From VRUE01 sp963703335 (GTDB lineage: Bacteria > Actinomycetota > Thermoleophilia > Solirubrobacterales > 70-9): a stretch of 64,000 bases of DNA. The stretch is taken from positions 2,728,001-2,792,000 of the forward strand of contig OY969812.1 of the NCBI GenBank assembly GCA_963703335.1, read 5' to 3'. Position numbers and translations under genes: made by a program. Shown piece after piece: positions 33,439 to 41,811 of the stretch. Within the stretch, counting starts at the first letter, position 1; each line of letters opens with the position of its first letter. The notes beneath the pieces were generated by a model. The model was not told the origin of the DNA. It did not search any database and saw only the letters and a list, made by a program, of their open reading frames with translations.

Positions 33439-34731
33439 ATGTTGAGCCCCGAGGACCGCACCCGCTCCTGCGCGACCGAAATGGTCTGCCGTGATTGCGG
33501 CCGGCGCTACCCGCTCCTGGACACGGTCTTCAGGTGTCACGGTTGCGGCAATGGGCTCGACATCGATTACGACTACGAGCTAGCCAAAGAGCGCCTTGGT
33601 GAGATTCCGCCGGCGGAGCGCGAGATCAACATCTGGCGTTTTGAGGAGCTGTTGCCGATTGTCGATGCCAAGGCCCAGGCCCGAGTCGGCCGCTACAGCG
33701 GCCGCACCCCGCTGATCCACGCCGATCGGCTTGGCGCCGAGCTCGGCCTTAAAAAGCTTTACCTCAAGGACGACAGCACTTCACGCCCGAGCCTCTCCTA
33801 CAAGGACCGCGTCGTCTCGATGGCGGTCGCCCGCCTGCTCGAGCTCGGCAAGGACGAGATCGGCTGCGTCTCTACCGGCAACGTCGGCACCGCCGTTTCC
33901 TCACTTGCGGCCAAGGCGGGAGTTACCGCTTACGTCTTCTATCCGTCGAACATGGAGCGCGGCAAGGCGCGTGCCTGCCGGGCGCTGGGCGCCGCGGTGA
34001 TCCAGCTCGACGGCAACTACGACCAGGCGAACCGCGCTTGCCGTGAGCTGGCGCTGGCAACCGAAATGCAGTTCGCCAACATCACCCTGCGCCCGTTCTA
34101 CGCCGAGGGGGCGAAGACCGAGGCCTACGAGGTGGTCGAGCAGCTCGAGTGGGAGTCACCGGATCACTTCGTCATCCCAGCTGCCGGCGGCACGCTCTCC
34201 TCACGTGTGCACAAGGGGCTAAACGAGCTTGAGATGGTCGGTCTAGCGGAGACCTCGGGGACGAAGATCAACGTCGCCCAGGCGGATGGCTGCAGTCCGA
34301 TCGCTACCGCGATCAACGACGGCTCGGGCGAGATCGAGCCGCAGTCGCCGCAGACCGCGGCGCACTCGATCGCAATCGGGGCCCCCGGCGATGGCGCCCT
34401 CGTCGTCGATGCGGTGATGTCCCGCGGTGGCTCGGGCGCGACGGCCACCGACACCGAGATTTTCGAGGCGATCGACCTGCTTGGCGCCACCGAGGGCATC
34501 CTCACCGAGCCCGCCGGCGGCACCACGATCGCCTGCACGGCAAGGCTTGCCAACGAAGGCAAGATCGGGCCCGATGACACCGTGGTCGCGATCGTCAGTG
34601 GCAACGGCTACAAGACCCTCGACGAGCATCCCGACAAGCCCTGGGCCGAAGGTGTTGCCTGTGACGTCGATGCGATGACCGAGATGCTCAACGAGCTCCG
34701 CCAGCACGGCGTCGGCGCCACGCTCAGCTGA
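33439..34731 (+). CDS. thrC: threonine synthase
   Basis: 430 residues, a PLP enzyme converting O-phosphohomoserine to threonine. Starts at ATG 33439 behind GGAGGAG with 7-nt spacing. The N-terminal Cys4 ribbon (CRDCG...CHGCG) is common in this family. The PLP lysine is Lys122 in SRPSLSYKDRVVSMAV. The phosphate-binding glycine loop follows as VSTGNVGTAVSSLAA, and the C-terminal catalytic block contains ILTEPAGGTTIACTARL. It stands alone with a long structured leader and terminator upstream, which suggests regulation by premature termination. Confidence 0.92.
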   Translation: MLSPEDRTRSCATEMVCRDCGRRYPLLDTVFRCHGCGNGLDIDYDYELAKERLGEIPPAEREINIWRFEELLPIVDAKAQARVGRYSGRTPLIHADRLGAELGLKKLYLKDDSTSRPSLSYKDRVVSMAVARLLELGKDEIGCVSTGNVGTAVSSLAAKAGVTAYVFYPSNMERGKARACRALGAAVIQLDGNYDQANRACRELALATEMQFANITLRPFYAEGAKTEAYEVVEQLEWESPDHFVIPAAGGTLSSRVHKGLNELEMVGLAETSGTKINVAQADGCSPIATAINDGSGEIEPQSPQTAAHSIAIGAPGDGALVVDAVMSRGGSGATATDTEIFEAIDLLGATEGILTEPAGGTTIACTARLANEGKIGPDDTVVAIVSGNGYKTLDEHPDKPWAEGVACDVDAMTEMLNELRQHGVGATLS

Positions 34732-34803
34732 GCACCCCGCAGGTGCAACGTTTTCTGGTCCTCTGGGCGCCGCAGCGCGTTGCACCTCTGTGCGATTGAG
34801 CAC

Positions 34804-34839
34804 TGATTGACTAGTCAGTCAACGGCTATAGTGCCCCCG
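34804..34839 (+). promoter_or_regulatory. FadR-like operator overlapping a leaderless promoter
   Basis: TGATTGACTAGTCAGTCA at 34804-34821 is near-palindromic and matches the Bacillus FadR consensus TGAATGAMTANTCATTCA at all but two specified positions (consensus from memory). It covers a possible -35 (TTGACT 34807-34812). TATAGT lies at 34827-34832, 7 nt before ATG 34840. A TetR-type fatty-acid regulator controlling the downstream electron-transfer gene is the natural reading. Confidence 0.6.
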
Positions 34840-36576
34840 ATGACAGGCGCCAACGGCAAGGTCGTGCCGGCGGATTTTCCGCCTCCGGTCAACCCGACTG
34901 AGGAGTTCGTCAAGCGCGGTCTCGACGCTGAGGACGAGCGGATTGAGATCGGCGTCGCGATCGTCGGCGGCGGCACGGCGGGGCTCGCTTGCGCCAACCG
35001 GCTGCTGCAGCTGCTCGGCGAGGACCCCGAGACGATGGAGAAGCTCGGCGAGGTGCCCGTTGCCGTGATCGAGAAGGCGAAGACCTGCGGCGGCCACAAT
35101 CTTTCCGGCGCGGTGATGCGGCCCGGCCCGCTGCAGGAGCTCTTCCCCGACCTCAGCCGTGAGCGGTGGCGAGCGGAGGGCTTCGCCTTTGGCGAGGTGA
35201 AAAAGGAGGCGATCTACCTCCTGCCCAACGGCAAGAGCAAGCTCCGCATCCCGCCACCCCCGCCGCTGCGCAACCACGGCAACGAGGTGATCTCGGTCTC
35301 GGCCCTCTGCCGCTATATGCAGCAGCAAGCCGAGGAGGCCGGGGCCTACCTACTGACCGAGACGGCGGCGGCGAAGCTGATCGTCGAGGACGATGCGATC
35401 GTCGGCGTCCGCTCCGGCGACAAGGGCCGCGGTAAAGAGGGCGAGGAGCTAGGCAACTTCGAGCCCGGAACCGACATCGCCGCCAAGGCGACGGTACTGG
35501 CGGAGGGCTGCTGGGGCCATCTCACCGACGCGGCGGTGCGCGAGTTCGACCTCGCCGAGGGGCGCGAGCCGCAGGTCTGGGAGCTGGGCGTGAAGGAGGT
35601 CTGGAAAGTCGCCAAGCCGCTTGATCGCGTAATTCACACGGTCGGCGGCTGGCCGCTGAAGATCTCCTCCAAGTATGGCCAGATCGGCGGCTCCTGGCTA
35701 TATCCGATGAAAGACGAGAAGACCGGCGAGGACTTGGTCTCGATTGGCTTCATAGTCGACCTCGATTACGCCGACGCCACCACTTCCCCCCACGACCTGC
35801 TGCAGGAGTTCAAGACCCATCCGATGGTGCGCAAGGTCCTCGATGGGGGCGAGCGGGTCAGCTGGGGCGCCAAGGCGCTTCCCGCCGGCGGCTACTGGGC
35901 GATGCCGAAGCTCTCCGTGCCGGGAGCGGTGCTGATCGGCGACGCCGCCGGGATGATGAACCTGTCCGCCTTGAAGGGGGTCCACTATGCGATCAAGTCA
36001 GGAATGCTTGCGGCCGAGCAGATCTACGCCTCGCTCAAGGCCGAGAGCAGCGACTTCTCCCCTTATGAGGAGGCGATCGCCGATTCGATCGTCGGCAAGG
36101 ACCTGTACCAGCAGCGCAACGCGCGCCAGCCCTTCCAGAAGGGACTGCTCAAGGGCATGCCGCTGGTCGGCATGATGATCCTCACCAAGGGCCACTTCCC
36201 CGGCGGGCGCTGGAAGCTGCACCGCAACGACGCCAAGCCGATGTTCATCGGCGACAGCAAGGACAGCTACCCCAAGCCCGACGGCAAGCTCACCTTCGAC
36301 AAGCTCTCAAGCGTCTTCATCACCGGCAACGCCACCCGCGATGACGCCCCCAACCACATCCGCGTGCAGAAGCGCGTCCCCCGCGAGGTCGCCGAGACCT
36401 GGCAGTGGATGTGCCCCGCCGGCGTCTACGAGATCCCCGACGACGCCCCCGAGTCCGGCGACGTCGACGTGATCGTCAACTACACCAACTGCGTCCAGTG
36501 CGGCGCGATCACCGCCAAGGGCGGCCGCCTCACCACCCCCGAGGGCGGCGACGGCCCGCTCTACCAGAACACCTGA
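34840..36576 (+). CDS. electron-transfer flavoprotein:quinone oxidoreductase
   Basis: 578 residues. A membrane-associated FAD and 4Fe-4S protein that moves electrons from ETF, reduced by acyl-CoA dehydrogenases, into the quinone pool. The FAD loop is VAIVGGGTAGLACANRLLQL, then KTCGGHNLSGAVM. The middle has GYWAMPKLSVPGAVLIGDAAGMMNLSALKG. The C-terminal domain holds the cluster ligands CPAGVYEI and NCVQCG. The start is ATG 34840, directly after the promoter; a longer frame from 34807 would begin inside the operator. The FadR-like site agrees with a role in beta-oxidation. Confidence 0.92.
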   Translation: MTGANGKVVPADFPPPVNPTEEFVKRGLDAEDERIEIGVAIVGGGTAGLACANRLLQLLGEDPETMEKLGEVPVAVIEKAKTCGGHNLSGAVMRPGPLQELFPDLSRERWRAEGFAFGEVKKEAIYLLPNGKSKLRIPPPPPLRNHGNEVISVSALCRYMQQQAEEAGAYLLTETAAAKLIVEDDAIVGVRSGDKGRGKEGEELGNFEPGTDIAAKATVLAEGCWGHLTDAAVREFDLAEGREPQVWELGVKEVWKVAKPLDRVIHTVGGWPLKISSKYGQIGGSWLYPMKDEKTGEDLVSIGFIVDLDYADATTSPHDLLQEFKTHPMVRKVLDGGERVSWGAKALPAGGYWAMPKLSVPGAVLIGDAAGMMNLSALKGVHYAIKSGMLAAEQIYASLKAESSDFSPYEEAIADSIVGKDLYQQRNARQPFQKGLLKGMPLVGMMILTKGHFPGGRWKLHRNDAKPMFIGDSKDSYPKPDGKLTFDKLSSVFITGNATRDDAPNHIRVQKRVPREVAETWQWMCPAGVYEIPDDAPESGDVDVIVNYTNCVQCGAITAKGGRLTTPEGGDGPLYQNT

Positions 36577-37203
36577 TTCGGGACCACCGTCGTCGCCCGG
36601 CCAGCGGGGATCCGTAAAGAGGTACCCAAAAACAACACAGTTCCTCTGTGCGTCGAGAGGCGACACCGATTTGCGATTTCGCGGAAACGGGCGAGCCAAT
36701 CAGTCACCCCGGAGCGGCAAAATCAAACTCTGCTCCCAATCCACCCGTTTGCAGCTGGGGCACATGACAAAAAGGCTCGGCGATTTGGCTCTGCAATGCG
36801 TCAGACGGCATTTTGCTGCACCGATTGATGTTGCACCGATTGGCGTCCTTACCTACACCGTTTCGTGCAAGGAATCAGGAGCTTTTCACACGGTTTGATG
36901 TAACCAACCGCAAGGCGCCAGTCCGGATTGACAATTTTGTTCAGTCCGTGGTACCAATTTCGCCACTGACGATCACCGCAACGATGGGGCGGGGACCCGG
37001 GTGCTTGGGAAGCCCGTTCAGCAACTGCAGGGGGGAAGTCATGCCTATAACGGTGGGTGACTCATGCGCGAAAGCGCACTTCAATCAGCTTGCGTGCCGT
37101 CGTGCGTCCAGATTGCCATGTGCACCGTATCGGCAGCCTGTGATCCGAAGTATCCATTATTGATAGCCCGGGTTATCCCGGCTGCGAAGGAAAAGGAGAA
37201 AAA
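36577..37203 (+). other. intergenic region, 627 bp, no convincing gene
   Basis: Visibly less GC-rich than its neighbours. Short frames occur but have no ribosome-binding site or recognisable product. Near 36986-37041 the pattern GGGGACCC ... GGGGGGAAGTCAT recalls GGGGACC ... GGGGGAGTCAT at 42-71 before the first surface protein, hinting at a shared leader element. AAGGAG at 37193-37198 belongs to the next gene. Confidence 0.5.
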
Positions 37204-37932
37204 GTGAAATTGCTCAAGATGCTCGGCCTGAGTATGGTCGCAGCGTGCGCTTTGATGGCGTTCGTTGGGGCAGGAACGGCGAGCGCGGGAATCCATGAAT
37301 CGATTGGCTTTTGCAGCGCCAACGAACCCTTATTATGTGCCACAGCCAACCTGTACTCTGTACCCGCAGGTGGTAGCCTCCGCCTTTTAGCGGAAGCCAA
37401 AAACGCGACGCTAAGCAACAACGCCTTCTTCAAAACGGCGGAGACCTGTGGGGTATCGAAAACAGCCGTATTAGTGAGCGAAGTGATGAACAACCCCATT
37501 CCGGGCAAAATCACTGAACTCACCTTCACCGGCTGCACGGGACCATGCACTACGGCAACCGCGCAGGGTCTGCCGTGGAAAGGCAATTTGAGCATGTCTG
37601 AAGTGGGCGGCACGAAATACTCGCTCCTTGCGGAAGAAGGCAAAGTTCTGCTGAGCGGGTGCACTTTCGGCACCCAGTGTGAATACGGCGTCCCGGCCGG
37701 TGGGCTCACCCTCGTGGGTGAAAACACCGCCGAAGGCGGAGTCGTGAAAGCTAACGGCGTAGCCGTCACCTACAAAGGCGGCAGTGGCGAATTCGTATGC
37801 GGCTCGACTGGTACTTGGACCGCTTCGTACGCAGCCACCGAGACTGACTTACTGGATGGCTCCGGTAACGTCACCGCAAAACACGGAAAATGGTGGTTCA
37901 CGTTATTAGGTACCACCAACGCTACGTCGTAA
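37204..37932 (+). CDS. small secreted Cys-rich protein of unknown function
   Basis: 242 residues. Signal peptide MLGLSMVAACALMAFVGAGT with cleavage after ASA. The mature part is beta-rich with many cysteines, notably FCSANEPLLC, FTGCTGPC, LSGCTFGTQC and FVCGST, probably forming disulfides outside the cell. GTG 37204 with AAGGAG 5 nt upstream. It resembles the product at 10189 in plan and codon style (GAA/AAA). It precedes cassette B as the similar proteins follow cassette A. It is closed by a strong hairpin at 37970. The function is unknown. Confidence 0.75.
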   Translation: MKLLKMLGLSMVAACALMAFVGAGTASAGIHESIGFCSANEPLLCATANLYSVPAGGSLRLLAEAKNATLSNNAFFKTAETCGVSKTAVLVSEVMNNPIPGKITELTFTGCTGPCTTATAQGLPWKGNLSMSEVGGTKYSLLAEEGKVLLSGCTFGTQCEYGVPAGGLTLVGENTAEGGVVKANGVAVTYKGGSGEFVCGSTGTWTASYAATETDLLDGSGNVTAKHGKWWFTLLGTTNATS

Positions 37933-37969
37933 GTAGCAGGTAGTGAGCCAAGAGTAGCTATGAAGCTCG

Positions 37970-38001
37970 CAAGGCCGCGCCAGTCATCTGGCGCGGCCTT
38001 G
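37970..38001 (+). terminator. hairpin terminator
   Basis: CAAGGCCGCGCCAG (37970-37983) and CTGGCGCGGCCTTG (37988-38001) pair perfectly over 14 bp around TCAT. No U-tract follows, as is usual in this window. Confidence 0.8.
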
Positions 38002-38127
38002 TCATAGATCTACGAGCAGCAAAGGCTAATGGCGCGCGCGGGGGCCATCGATCAGAAGAGACCGAGCGAAACTTTAGCCGGGAGACGTGTTACAAGGGCC
38101 AAATCTTTTTAGGTATGCAGTAAGAAC

Positions 38128-38155
38128 TTGCCAGGTACCGAGACGTATTTATACC
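38128..38155 (+). promoter_or_regulatory. candidate promoter of surface cassette B
   Basis: TTGCCA (38128-38133) and TATACC (38150-38155) with a 16-bp spacer, giving a leader of about 55 nt before the surface protein gene. Confidence 0.5.
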
Positions 38156-38217
38156 CATCATCGCGTCGTCGGTTACTTCAGGGCTGAGTGCCCTTCTGAA
38201 ACAGGGAGATGAGTCGA

Positions 38218-41200
38218 ATGACAGGTGCGCTTCCAAGGGGCGAACACCTCGCACAATTCAGGATCAAGGTCGTAGGTTGGACGATAGCGCTCGTCGTGAT
38301 TTCCACCGCGATCTTTTCCTCCTCCTGCTCTTTTGCATGGGGAGCGGAAGCGTACGTTTTTGACGCCCGGCATTCACTGATGGGAAATTGCTCCACCTCG
38401 GCGCTGGACCCGGTGGCCGATCCAGGTCTCTGTCCGATGCCACCTGGAGTTCCCGGGTTCGACCACCCTCCGAAAGCGTTGCGGAATGCCTGCGGCGTCG
38501 TAACCGATTCCTACGGGAATATTTATGTCGGCAGCTCGGCGAACGGCATCCCCTCAACAGATGGCAGGGTCGATGTGTTCAGCCCCGATGGCGTTTACCT
38601 CACTGAGATCAAAAACGAGCATCAACCATGCGATGTTGCCGTTGATTCAAAAGGGAATCTCTACGCTGCCGAGCATGACTCCGGGCGGCGGGTCCTCCTT
38701 TTCAGGCCAAACGTTTTTCCACCAACGAAAGGCAGCACCTACGCGCCGCCGATTGTGGTTCACAAAACCCCGGAGACGGGTACTTGTAAAGAAGCGGAAT
38801 CGGTCGCGATCGACCCTTCAAACGATCGCCTTTTCATTCTCCAGACCTGCGATGGAATCGTCGAATACGGTTCGGCGGACGAAAATCTTCTCGCCGAAAA
38901 CTGGACCCCAATCCGAGAAGACCTCGGGGCCGGGCTTCTGCTGAGCGGCGGCATAGACGTATACGGCAAAAACCACGATCTCTATGCCGCTGGGTTTGAT
39001 TCCGGCACGGTGAACGGCGGCGAACCGGAAGCCCAGCGCATCTACGTCATCGATGGCACGACCGGCGAAAAAAAATGCGAAAGCGACGGGAGTGAAACCC
39101 CGGCGGGGCAGTTCAGCTTCGTTTTCGGTAACGGAGCGGTGGCGGTTGACCAGTCGACCGGCGAATTCTACGTCGACGACACCAAGGTCAACAAGGTGGT
39201 CGATCGCTTCGATGCCGCTTGCACATACGTCGACCAGCTTCCACAGCCGCCGCCCCTTCAGCACCCGGACTTCCGCGCTGGCCTAGCGGTCGATGAGCCT
39301 TGTCTCGGTCCGGCGGAAACCTCCTGCAACCTTGCCGGCTACCACAGCCCCCGCACCGGCTTCGTATACGTCGGCTCGGGCGAAAAAGAAGGGGGCACGC
39401 ATGTCTACGCCTTCAAGCCGAAAGTGGGGTCCCCACCGGAGATAGAAGCGCAGACGGCCAGCGGTATCACTGGCACGGAAGCGCAGCTCGAGGCAAAGCT
39501 CAACCCCCACGACCTCGAAACCGCCTACTACTTCGAATACATCAACCAGGCAGATTATGAAGCGAATGGGGATGGTTTTGGGGTAGGCGCGCCAAAGACC
39601 CCCGTGCCGCCTGCGGAAGTGGGGGAAGGCGCCTCCTTTGTGCCGGTTGCGGCTCAGCTCACGGGGCTGAGCCCCGGCACGACCTATCGCTTTCGCCTCA
39701 TCGCCGAAAACGAAGCCGGCCTGAGCCGGGGAGAAGGAGTCCCTGGGGGTGAAGGCGCCGATGCCGTCTTCGCCACCTATTCGCTGGACACCGGTGGCCT
39801 GCCGGACCGTCGCGGCTATGAGCTCGTTACGCCGCCTGAGACCGGCGGCTACGTGCCTACGCTGAACGAACTTGGTTTCACACCCTTTGGCTCGGCTGCT
39901 GCCTTCCCCACCGGCTTCGCGACGCCCGGCGGAAACGGCCTTCTCTTCGGGATCGAGGGCGGCTCCCTCCCCGGGCTGCCTGGGGGCGGCTTCCACGACA
40001 CCTATGAGGCACACCGCGAAGCAGACGGTCAATACGGACTGTGGCGGAGCGCTTTCAACGGCATCACCGGGGCTGAAGCCCGATTTCCTACCCCCAACGG
40101 CTTCTCCGCCGATCACACCGCCTCCTTCTGGGCGATTCAGGAAAGCGGATTTGCCGATGATGGCAACTACGTTCGCCGTTCGGCTGGGGTCCTCAAAGCC
40201 GAGTGCAGCCCGGAACCGGCCAGCAGGCTCGAAGTGCTCGGCTGCGGAAGCCTGGGAGTCGACCCCACCGCGAGCGGTGGCTGGATCTCGCCAGGCGCTG
40301 GTCATGTCGTCTTCGCGACACGCTCGATCAGCGCTTCGCAGCCTCAGCAGCTCGAGCCCCAAGCGGCGCCGACCGGCACCGGGGCGATATACGACCGAAC
40401 CGCCGACGGGGTCACGCACGTCGTTTCGCTGAAACCTGGCGAGCTGCCGTTTGGGGCGAGCGAAAACGCGAACTACCAAGGCACCTCGAAGGACGGAACC
40501 GTCGTTGTCTTCAGCGTCGGCGAAATCACCTATGCGCGTATCGACAACAAAGAGACCGTCGAGGTGGCGGCAGGGTCCGTACGCTTTGGTGGGCTCAGCG
40601 ATCACGGCGATCGAGTTGTCTACCTTCGGCCCAACGCCACCCAGCCCACCCTGGAAGGGACGGGCATTCCCCAGGGCGAGATCTTCGCCTGCGATGTGCG
40701 CTCGGCGCCCTGTGGTGGTTCGGGGGCCCAGCCGCCGATCCAGATCGGCTCTGGCCAGAAAGCGGTCCTCGTCAACGTCTCCGATGACGGGTCCGACGTG
40801 TATTTCTCTTCCCCCGAAGTGCTCGATGATGAAGGACGGGGAAAACTCGGCGAGGACAACCTCTACCAGTGGGACGGCTCGGCCATTCATCTCGTCGCGA
40901 TCGTCGATCCGGACGACATCGTTGGGCGCGAAGGGCAAGCTGCATTCGGAGTGGGTGGCCTTGGTCTGTGGGTCACCAACGTCGTGACGCCGTTCCCCGC
41001 GCCCTTTGCTGGGCCCGGCAGCGACCCTTCCCGCAGTACTCCCGATGGTGGGGTCCTTGTCTTCGAGTCGCGCGCCAATCTCACCGACTACGACAGCCAC
41101 GGCCATACCGAGATTTACCGCTACGACTCAAGCGCACCGCCTGGCTCCAATCTCATCTGCCTTTCGTGCAACCCGACCACGGCCGCCGCGACCTCCGACT

Positions 41201-41811
41201 CGCAGCTGCAGTCTGACTCGCCTCCGCAGTTCACTTCCCTGCCGCCGGTCAACGCTCTGGCCGAAATCTCGAATGTCACCGACAACGGCAGGCGCGTCTT
41301 CTTTCAGAGTGCCGAACCGCTGGTCTTGAGCGACAGCGACGGCAAAGTCGACGTCTATGAGTGGGCGGCCCAGAACGAAGGCGACTGCACGAGCGCGGCC
41401 GGTTGCGTTCGCTTGATCTCTTCACCGCACAGCGCGGCGGATAGCTACCTCTACGCGATGACGACCGACGGCCACGACGTCTTCTTCGAGACGGGAGACC
41501 TGCTGGTTGCTCGCGATCACGAGCCCGCGCTTTCGATCTACGACGCGCGGGTCGACGGCGGCGAAAGGCCGCTGCCCCTGCCGCCGGAGCCCTGTCAGGG
41601 CGATGCATGCCAGACGGCAACCACTCCGCCCGACGACGGCATTCCCGCCAGTTCGAGCTTCGAAGGCCCTGGCAACAAGGGCGGCACCCGCGCACACTGC
41701 ACGAAGCGGGGGCGCAAAGCGCCTCCCGCGCGGAAGGGTCGATGCGGCGGCAAGCATCGAAAGCACCACCCGAAACATCACCCTCACGGCCATAAAGGGG
41801 GTGCCCGATGA
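38218..41811 (+). CDS. secreted NHL/FnIII/PD40 surface protein (cassette B, gene 1)
   Basis: Paralogue in architecture of the protein at 79, about 1197 residues, with a single copy of the propeller-like part. GGGAG at 38204-38208 is 9 nt from ATG 38218 but touches the in-frame ATG 38209, so 38218 is preferred. The signal region is WTIALVVISTAIFSSSCSFA. NHL-like strands follow (VTDSYGNIYVGS, VAVDQSTGEFYVDD), then an FnIII-like module near LSPGTTYRFRLIAENEAG, the junction RRGYELVTPPE, and a WD40/PD40-like region with YRYDSSAPPGSNLICLSCNP (compare YRYN...CVSCNP in cassette A). The tail is very basic and His-rich with two Cys (CTKRGRKAPPARKGRC). ATGA overlap with gene 2. A surface scaffold is inferred. 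Confidence 0.82.
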   Translation: MTGALPRGEHLAQFRIKVVGWTIALVVISTAIFSSSCSFAWGAEAYVFDARHSLMGNCSTSALDPVADPGLCPMPPGVPGFDHPPKALRNACGVVTDSYGNIYVGSSANGIPSTDGRVDVFSPDGVYLTEIKNEHQPCDVAVDSKGNLYAAEHDSGRRVLLFRPNVFPPTKGSTYAPPIVVHKTPETGTCKEAESVAIDPSNDRLFILQTCDGIVEYGSADENLLAENWTPIREDLGAGLLLSGGIDVYGKNHDLYAAGFDSGTVNGGEPEAQRIYVIDGTTGEKKCESDGSETPAGQFSFVFGNGAVAVDQSTGEFYVDDTKVNKVVDRFDAACTYVDQLPQPPPLQHPDFRAGLAVDEPCLGPAETSCNLAGYHSPRTGFVYVGSGEKEGGTHVYAFKPKVGSPPEIEAQTASGITGTEAQLEAKLNPHDLETAYYFEYINQADYEANGDGFGVGAPKTPVPPAEVGEGASFVPVAAQLTGLSPGTTYRFRLIAENEAGLSRGEGVPGGEGADAVFATYSLDTGGLPDRRGYELVTPPETGGYVPTLNELGFTPFGSAAAFPTGFATPGGNGLLFGIEGGSLPGLPGGGFHDTYEAHREADGQYGLWRSAFNGITGAEARFPTPNGFSADHTASFWAIQESGFADDGNYVRRSAGVLKAECSPEPASRLEVLGCGSLGVDPTASGGWISPGAGHVVFATRSISASQPQQLEPQAAPTGTGAIYDRTADGVTHVVSLKPGELPFGASENANYQGTSKDGTVVVFSVGEITYARIDNKETVEVAAGSVRFGGLSDHGDRVVYLRPNATQPTLEGTGIPQGEIFACDVRSAPCGGSGAQPPIQIGSGQKAVLVNVSDDGSDVYFSSPEVLDDEGRGKLGEDNLYQWDGSAIHLVAIVDPDDIVGREGQAAFGVGGLGLWVTNVVTPFPAPFAGPGSDPSRSTPDGGVLVFESRANLTDYDSHGHTEIYRYDSSAPPGSNLICLSCNPTTAAATSDSQLQSDSPPQFTSLPPVNALAEISNVTDNGRRVFFQSAEPLVLSDSDGKVDVYEWAAQNEGDCTSAAGCVRLISSPHSAADSYLYAMTTDGHDVFFETGDLLVARDHEPALSIYDARVDGGERPLPLPPEPCQGDACQTATTPPDDGIPASSSFEGPGNKGGTRAHCTKRGRKAPPARKGRCGGKHRKHHPKHHPHGHKGGAR

